This document shows, piece after piece, positions 59,008 through 64,000 of a stretch of 64,000 nucleotides of DNA. Both the position numbers and the translations under genes were made by a program. Position 1 is the stretch's first letter; every line of letters starts with the position of its first letter. Origin of the DNA: G963675935 sp963823895 (GTDB lineage Bacteria; Planctomycetota; Planctomycetia; Pirellulales; Thermoguttaceae); assembly GCA_963823895.1 (NCBI GenBank), contig CAWGNG010000028.1, positions 62,001 through 126,000 on the forward strand, in the 5' to 3' direction. The notes under the pieces are model-generated. The model made no database searches, was not told the DNA's origin, and worked only from the letters and a program-made list of their open reading frames with translations.

Positions 59008-61812
59008 TCAGTGAAGCTGTGATTCAAAGGAGTATTGTCCGGAAACCGCGGAGAATACCGCGACGCCGTTTTCACGTCGCAAGAATTTCAAGCCGGGCGA
59101 CCGCTCCGCCGGCTTTCCGCCCTCGGTGACCGGGGTTTCTCGCCTGGCCGGCACGTAAACCGTCGCGATCGTGTTCGGGGGAATCGCGACGTGCCAGACG
59201 AACTTGCGGTCCGTGATTCTCCAATCGCTGGCAATCGTGCCGTAAGCGGATTTGCAGGACGCCCGCACCCAGCGGAGATCGCCCGCCGGCTCGGGCCGCA
59301 TGATAACGTGCTTAAAGCCCGGCTGCTGCGGATCGTAGTCGATTCCGGCGAGCGTCTGATAGATCCAGGCCCCCAGATAGCCTGCCAGAATCATCTGGCT
59401 TTGGCCGTTCATGCCGGGGTCGCGGGTGTCGCGGTCCCAGCGTTCCCAAATCGACGTGCCCCGCTTACCGACCATATAGCCCCAGCTCGGCCGCGTCGTC
59501 TGCGTAAGAATCGCGTAGGCGACGTCCGTTCGGCCGGCCGCGGTGAGGGTTTGCATGAGCCACTTGATGCCGACGAGGCCCACACTGAGATGGCCGCGGC
59601 GCTCGACCATGATGTCGCGGACCAGGTTGTCGATCACCGCCTGGCGACGATCCTGCGGCGTCAGCCCGAACGCCAGCGGCAAGACATACGACGTCTGCGT
59701 CTTGCTCTCGTAGGTGTTCGTGCGCGGATCGAAGAGCGACTTTTGGAAGGCCGCGCCGACCTTCTCGGCGGTCCGGGCGAAATGGCCGGCATCTTCGCGA
59801 TGGCCCAGCAGGTCGGCGATCTTCGCAATGAGGTGAAAATCGTAAAACGCGTAGGCGCTTTCCATCAGGGGATAGGACGTGCCGCCGGAGTCCGGGGCTT
59901 TGCCGTCCATCGAGTAGGCATCAACCCAATCGCCGTAGAATCGCCCGCGGTACAGGCCGTCGCGGTCCATCCTCTTTTTCAGGAATTCGCCCCAGCGCTT
60001 CATCATCGGGTAGTTTTCCGTAAGGATTCGCCGATCGCCGTACATCATGTAGCACGACCACGGCACGGTCACCACCACCGCCGGCCAGCAGGTATCGCCG
60101 GAGCGGGACCAGGGCCAGAAGGAACCGGCGTCGGAAAGGCAGCCGTCTTCGCGCTGATCGATGCGGCACTCGCCGAGAAAACTCGCATAGAACGCCGCCA
60201 CGTCGTAAACGTAGCCCTCGGTCTCCGAGGTCTTTTCCGAGGTGCTCAGCCAGGCTTGGCGTTCATCGCGGTCGGGATCCAACGGCGCACCGCGCTCCTG
60301 CATCCGCACGCTGCGGACGATGTTGGCGTAAATTCTGTTGACCAGTTCGTTCGAGCAGCGGAAATCGCCGGTTTTCCGCAAGTCGGAATGAACCACCAGC
60401 AGTTCCAGATCATCCTTGGTCGGCACGCCCGGCCAGCCCCTGATTTCGGCGAATCGCGTCCCCTGGCCGCGAAAACGCGGGGCCCAAGTCTCGACGCCTT
60501 CGCCCTTGAGCGTGTAAACGTCGGTCGAGAGGGCGCTGCGGTTGGGGGCCATGTCGATCGTGCCGTCCGGATGGCGGTCGAACGTCGTTCGGACGACAAC
60601 CCGCGTCCCCCGTGGCCCCTTCACCCTGATTCGCACCATGCCGTAGAGGTTTTGTCCGAAGTCGGCCACGTAAACGCCGGGCTGCGGCTGAGCGACGGCC
60701 ACCGGCCGCAGCGTCTCGATCACCCGCATCGGTTCCAACATCTGGGCGATGAGTCGGCCGCCGGGGGCTGAGACCATTTGCACGGGCCGCCACGCGGAAT
60801 CGTCAAACCCAACTCTGTCCCAGCCAGGCTGCTCCAGCCGAGCGTCGTACTCCTCGCCGTCAAATTCGCTGTTCGCTTGGATCGGCCCGCAGTCAGTGAC
60901 CTTCCATTTCCCGTCGCTCACCACGAATCGCGAAGTCCCGTCGGCATATTCGATCCGCATTTGCAGCAGCAGCTTTGGATAGCCGAAGGTCGGAGTCTCG
61001 GCCGGCACGTGCAGACGCGGCGCGTAGAAGCGACCGTTGCCAAGGATGACGCCGACGGCGTTGCGGCCGCGATGCAGGCAGCCGGTCACGTCGAAGGTGA
61101 CGTACATCACTCGTTTGTCGTAACGGGATTGCGTCGGATCCATCACGCGGTCGCCGACCCTGCGGCCGTTGAGATACAACTCGGAGAAGCCCAGCCCGCT
61201 CATGGACGCTGTGGCGCGGGTCACTTTCTTCGTAAGGTCGAACTCATGTCGCAGCATCCGGGCCGGCAGGCGGCGGTGGTCGTCGGCCACGGGCGTCTCG
61301 CCACCATCGAGGCCGATCCAGTCGGCTTTCCAATCCCTGGGCCTGAGCAATCCCATCGACCAGTGGGCCGGCTCGCTCCAGCCCGCCGTCCGGCCGCCCT
61401 CGTCCCAGATGCGGACTTTCCAGCAACAGTGCGTCTCCGATTCCAACGGCCGACCGGCGTATTCGACTTGAATCGATTGGTCGGATTCCACTTTGCCGGA
61501 ATCCCAGAGGTCGCCGTGGTCCTGGGCGAGGATTGCCGGTGTGGAGGCGACCAAGACTTGATAGGCCGTCTGCCGCACGCCGCGATTGGCCGGGTCTTCG
61601 GTTTGCAGCATCCAACTGAGCCGCGGCCGCGGCACGTCGATGCCCAGCGGATTGACAAGGTATTCACAATGCAAATCCAGCGGATGCGGCGGAGCCTCGG
61701 CCGCAATGAGCATCCCTGGCGATCCTCCCAACTCCAGGGCCACCGTGCCGAGCGCAACGAGAAACAAGCGGAGCCAGCGGAGAGAGCACCCGGTTGCACT
61801 TGCACAATTCAT
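59008..61812 (-). CDS. GH78 alpha-L-rhamnosidase
   Basis: A 934-residue protein. The Met at 61812 is preceded by GAGAAAGGAAA and followed by a hydrophobic leader (LRWLRLFLVALGTVALELGG). The domain order is that of bacterial GH78: an N-terminal beta domain (LHCEYLVNPLGIDVPRPRLS), Bac_rhamnosid_N (GLGFSELYLNGRRVGDRVMD), a concanavalin-like domain (VADFGQNLYGMVRIRVKGPR), the (alpha/alpha)6 catalytic domain and a C-terminal beta domain. Catalytic-region acids are visible in DPDRDERQAWLS and GTSIWERWDRD. It cleaves terminal alpha-L-rhamnose, probably in the periplasm or outside. It heads the minus-strand set GH78-RLP-GH106-isomerase, divergent from araC. Confidence 0.92.
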   Translation of the reverse strand: MNCASATGCSLRWLRLFLVALGTVALELGGSPGMLIAAEAPPHPLDLHCEYLVNPLGIDVPRPRLSWMLQTEDPANRGVRQTAYQVLVASTPAILAQDHGDLWDSGKVESDQSIQVEYAGRPLESETHCCWKVRIWDEGGRTAGWSEPAHWSMGLLRPRDWKADWIGLDGGETPVADDHRRLPARMLRHEFDLTKKVTRATASMSGLGFSELYLNGRRVGDRVMDPTQSRYDKRVMYVTFDVTGCLHRGRNAVGVILGNGRFYAPRLHVPAETPTFGYPKLLLQMRIEYADGTSRFVVSDGKWKVTDCGPIQANSEFDGEEYDARLEQPGWDRVGFDDSAWRPVQMVSAPGGRLIAQMLEPMRVIETLRPVAVAQPQPGVYVADFGQNLYGMVRIRVKGPRGTRVVVRTTFDRHPDGTIDMAPNRSALSTDVYTLKGEGVETWAPRFRGQGTRFAEIRGWPGVPTKDDLELLVVHSDLRKTGDFRCSNELVNRIYANIVRSVRMQERGAPLDPDRDERQAWLSTSEKTSETEGYVYDVAAFYASFLGECRIDQREDGCLSDAGSFWPWSRSGDTCWPAVVVTVPWSCYMMYGDRRILTENYPMMKRWGEFLKKRMDRDGLYRGRFYGDWVDAYSMDGKAPDSGGTSYPLMESAYAFYDFHLIAKIADLLGHREDAGHFARTAEKVGAAFQKSLFDPRTNTYESKTQTSYVLPLAFGLTPQDRRQAVIDNLVRDIMVERRGHLSVGLVGIKWLMQTLTAAGRTDVAYAILTQTTRPSWGYMVGKRGTSIWERWDRDTRDPGMNGQSQMILAGYLGAWIYQTLAGIDYDPQQPGFKHVIMRPEPAGDLRWVRASCKSAYGTIASDWRITDRKFVWHVAIPPNTIATVYVPARRETPVTEGGKPAERSPGLKFLRRENGVAVFSAVSGQYSFESQLH

Positions 61813-61949
61813 GATGGTTTTTCCTTTCTCCATGTTAGTCGCCGGCGACGAGAACGGAATGTCGCAATCTGCCATTTGCATGTCCATTTCTACCATCCGC
61901 TGTCTGCATGTTCGATGGGGAAAACGACGTCCGCCATATTCCGCGATAA

Positions 61950-61979
61950 TTGACGTTCTCTCCGCGATTCGGCTACAAT
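61950..61979 (+). promoter_or_regulatory. Candidate sigma70 promoter for the AraC regulator
   Basis: TTGACG (61950-61955) and TACAAT (61974-61979) with an 18-bp spacer, ending 47 bp before the regulator start, inside the 214-bp divergent region shared with the GH78 gene. Confidence 0.55.
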
Positions 61980-62026
61980 GGTTAATCTATAGCGGCGGGG
62001 CAACAACTTTCCCATGAGACGCCTCA

Positions 62027-62971
62027 ATGCCGGATTTTACCAAGGAATACTTCCGCTACCTGCCCGTGAGCGAACGGGAGAGACAGTGGGGGCTCTATGT
62101 CACCGGCGGGGGTTTCAACGCGATTGCCCCGCGCGAGCTGTATCCCCGGCCGGGGCATCCGCGGATGTACGCCTTCGATTGGGCGCAGGGCCGCCGCCTG
62201 CCGGAATACCAAGTCCTCTATATTACCCGCGGCGAAGGGGACTTTGAATCCGAGGCCTCGGGCCGGCGGACGCTTACGCCGGGCTGCGCCGTGCTGCTGT
62301 TCGCCGACGTCTGGCATCGCTACCGCCCCAGCCCGGCGACCGGCTGGGACGAATACTGGGTCAGCTACGACGGCGATTACGCCCGGCGGCTGATCGAGAA
62401 TGGCTTCCTCAGGCCCGAGGAACCGGTGCTGCGAACGGGCCTCGACGACGCCCTGCTGCACGGCTACTTGAGCATCATCGAGCGGATGTGGAGCGAGCCG
62501 GTCGGGTTCCAGCAACTGATCGCGGCCGATACGATGGAAATCCTGGCCGCCGTCCTCGGCGCCGTCCGCGGACAACAGACCGGCAGCCGCATCCAGGCGG
62601 TCGTGCGGCAGGCGAAATCGTTGCTGGACGCCAAGGTGGAGCGGACGCTGACGATGGACAAATTGGCCGCCCAATTGGACGTAAGCGTCACGCATTTTTA
62701 TCGCGTCTTCAAGGAATCGACCGGCATGTCGCCATATCAGTATCACCTTCAGTTGCGAATCCACCGCGCCAAGGAGATGTTGCACGGCACGACGCTGAGC
62801 GTCAAGGAGATCGCCAAGAAGCTCCGCTTCGAGAGCGAGTTCCATTTCTCGAAGCTGTTCAAGAAGAAGACGGATTTCTCGCCGTCCGCGTGGCGAGAGT
62901 TATCCTCGCGTCCCGCGGAGGCCCCCGCACGATCGACCCCAAGAACCGCTGGTTCCCGCGGTCGCAAATAA
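62027..62971 (+). CDS. AraC family transcriptional regulator
   Basis: A 314-residue regulator. The N-terminal 150 residues form a cupin-like sensing domain (PEYQVLYITRGEGDFESEAS, LTPGCAVLLFADVWHRYRPS). The C-terminal 100 residues carry two helix-turn-helix motifs, MDKLAAQLDVSVTHFYRVFK and LSVKEIAKKLRFESEFHFSK, ending with the family phrase LFKKKTDFSPSAWRE. It is divergent from the GH78 gene and most likely senses rhamnose or a related sugar and controls the locus on both sides. The ligand is inferred from context only. Confidence 0.9.
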   Translation: MPDFTKEYFRYLPVSERERQWGLYVTGGGFNAIAPRELYPRPGHPRMYAFDWAQGRRLPEYQVLYITRGEGDFESEASGRRTLTPGCAVLLFADVWHRYRPSPATGWDEYWVSYDGDYARRLIENGFLRPEEPVLRTGLDDALLHGYLSIIERMWSEPVGFQQLIAADTMEILAAVLGAVRGQQTGSRIQAVVRQAKSLLDAKVERTLTMDKLAAQLDVSVTHFYRVFKESTGMSPYQYHLQLRIHRAKEMLHGTTLSVKEIAKKLRFESEFHFSKLFKKKTDFSPSAWRELSSRPAEAPARSTPRTAGSRGRK

Positions 62972-63000
62972 GAACTCCCCTCGCGCACGGAAGAAAGCCA

Positions 63001-64000
63001 TGAAAGCGCTTTACGTCTCCCTGGTTGGAGTCTTGGCCGCGGCTTTGCTTGTCAACGCAACGGTCGAAGGCCGGCCTGCCGAGCGCTCCACAGGCGTGAA
63101 CGCCTGGGCTAGTGAAAAGGTACATGAGGGATACGGTCGCCCTCTAATTGCATCCGCCAGCTTGTGTACCACAACGAGCGCGGTGCCTGCGGCCAAAGCC
63201 CCCACGGCAACGGGAGACGACAACGCAATCGAGCTACGTTCTCCTCAGTTCATCTATCGACTCGATACGGCCGACGGTCTGCGCGGCGAATCCTGGGAGA
63301 ACCGCCTGACGGGAAAGACCGTTTCCTTGCACAAAGGGCCGGAGGTGGAGTTGGATTTCGATGCCGCCGAGCGATGGATTCCGATTACCGGCTGGCGGAC
63401 GAGCGTCTCGCAGAGCCAGCCGTCCGCGGCGGATGACGACCCGGGCTATCGCGCCGGTTGGTTTCGGCCGGAGTTCAACGATTCCGCTTGGCGGCCGATC
63501 TCGCAGCCCGCCTGCGACGGACTCTATGACGAAAACGCCCACGTGTGGACGCGGACGAGGATCGCTCTGCCGGCCGATGCGAAGAACAAGCCGCTAACGC
63601 TCACCCTGGGTGGTTTCAGCATTTTCGATTATCGCTACCTCCGTGCGTTTCTCAACGGCCACGAGATCGGCGTGCGGAACGCCCCCGGCCGTTGGCGCGA
63701 GCCGCTGGCGATCGATCTCGGCCCGGCGAGCAAGTCGCGCGATTACGTCGCCTACGGCGGAGAGAACCTGATCGCCCTGCAACTGAGCGGCTGCGTGACT
63801 CGCCTGCCGCGGCTGGAAGAGTTGAATCCCTCGCGGAGCCGCGCCCAGGCGATGCGGCAGATTTGGCCCGGCCAATTCGAGCAGTATCTCAGGATCGGCC
63901 CAGCCGTCGTCACCCCGAGGCTGGAAGTCGTCGCCGCGAGCATCCAGGAAGCAGCCGGCGGCGGCGAAGCCCGCTTCGAGCTAAGGAGCGGTAATTCATC
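63001..64000 (+). CDS. Secreted carbohydrate-active protein, N-terminal part (cut by window end)
   Basis: The frame opened by ATG at 63001, 29 bp after the araC stop, stays open to the window end (333 codons). The leader is MKALYVSLVGVLAAALLVNA. Residues 25-70 are low complexity and include a small palindrome CAGGCGTGAACGCCTG (63091-63106). From residue 75 a beta-rich domain appears (RSPQFIYRLDTADGLRGESW), followed by a galactose-binding-like sandwich (LTLTLGGFSIFDYRYLRAFL, NGHEIGVRN). This layout precedes catalytic domains in several secreted glycoside hydrolases. The catalytic part is not visible, so no activity is assigned. It lies downstream of araC in the same direction and probably belongs to the same locus. 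Confidence 0.65.

Noticed and set aside
1..64000. tRNA or rRNA genes
   Set aside because: No cloverleaf-like arm patterns or conserved rRNA segments were recognised by eye; a covariance-model scan would be needed to exclude them fully.

Overview
The window is GC-rich DNA from a member of the Planctomycetota, most likely a Pirellulales-type organism. This rests on several lineage-typical families found together: two DUF1559 pseudopilin-like proteins with the prepilin-like N-terminus, a BBP7-type outer-membrane protein, a giant surface protein with the LEPR-XLL-type N-terminal motif, secreted xylose-isomerase-like TIM barrels, a DUF2961 (GH172-like) protein, and many secreted carbohydrate-active enzymes. 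No rRNA, tRNA or CRISPR array was recognised.

Layout. 1-1295 (minus): operon hpf - PTS IIA - HPr - PTS enzyme I (cut by the window edge). 1872-6598 (minus): secreted TIM-barrel protein, DUF2961 protein, an unknown protein, and transcription terminator Rho. 7367-11153: a secreted thioredoxin/YHS-like protein (plus) and a two-domain GNAT-like protein (minus). 11230-18249 (plus): a restriction-type module of GHKL (MORC/MutL-like) ATPase, C5 DNA methyltransferase and Vsr-type endonuclease. Its ATPase gene is split by an ISKra4-like element with a 20-bp perfect terminal repeat and 9-bp target duplication, and that element is itself split by an IS3-like element. 18266-28464 (minus): a tripartite efflux operon (NodT/TolC-like lipoprotein, membrane fusion protein, two RND pumps). 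28993-38914: BBP7 protein, an IS66 element, and an 1827-residue surface protein with about ten YDG repeats. 39729-44266 (minus): lemA, an AAA ATPase/DUF4276 pair, and an M48 metalloprotease; the ATPase pair sits inside what is normally a lemA-htpX-like pair. 44990-47740: two DUF1559 genes and a small lipoprotein. 47947-52842 (plus): soluble histidine kinase, small membrane protein, rplM-rpsI, UDP-glucuronate decarboxylase-like protein, TerC. 52854-64000: a putative rhamnoside/plant-polysaccharide locus with a TIM-barrel isomerase, GH106 and GH78 rhamnosidases, a RuBisCO-like protein, an AraC regulator and the start of another secreted protein.

Two features recur across the window. First, most intergenic gaps hold imperfect palindromes from about a dozen sequence families, sharing a design of long inverted arms around a short variable centre. 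A few lie inside genes as in-frame linkers. Second, at least eight otherwise well-conserved genes carry one or more single frameshifts. Some may be true decay, as in the IS-split ATPase and its transposase, but the spread across housekeeping-like genes also fits assembly indels.

The most interesting candidates for new biology are the RuBisCO-like protein among rhamnosidase genes, the AAA/DUF4276 cassette embedded in the lemA-M48 pair, the GHKL-nuclease/Dcm/Vsr module, and the palindromic repeat system.
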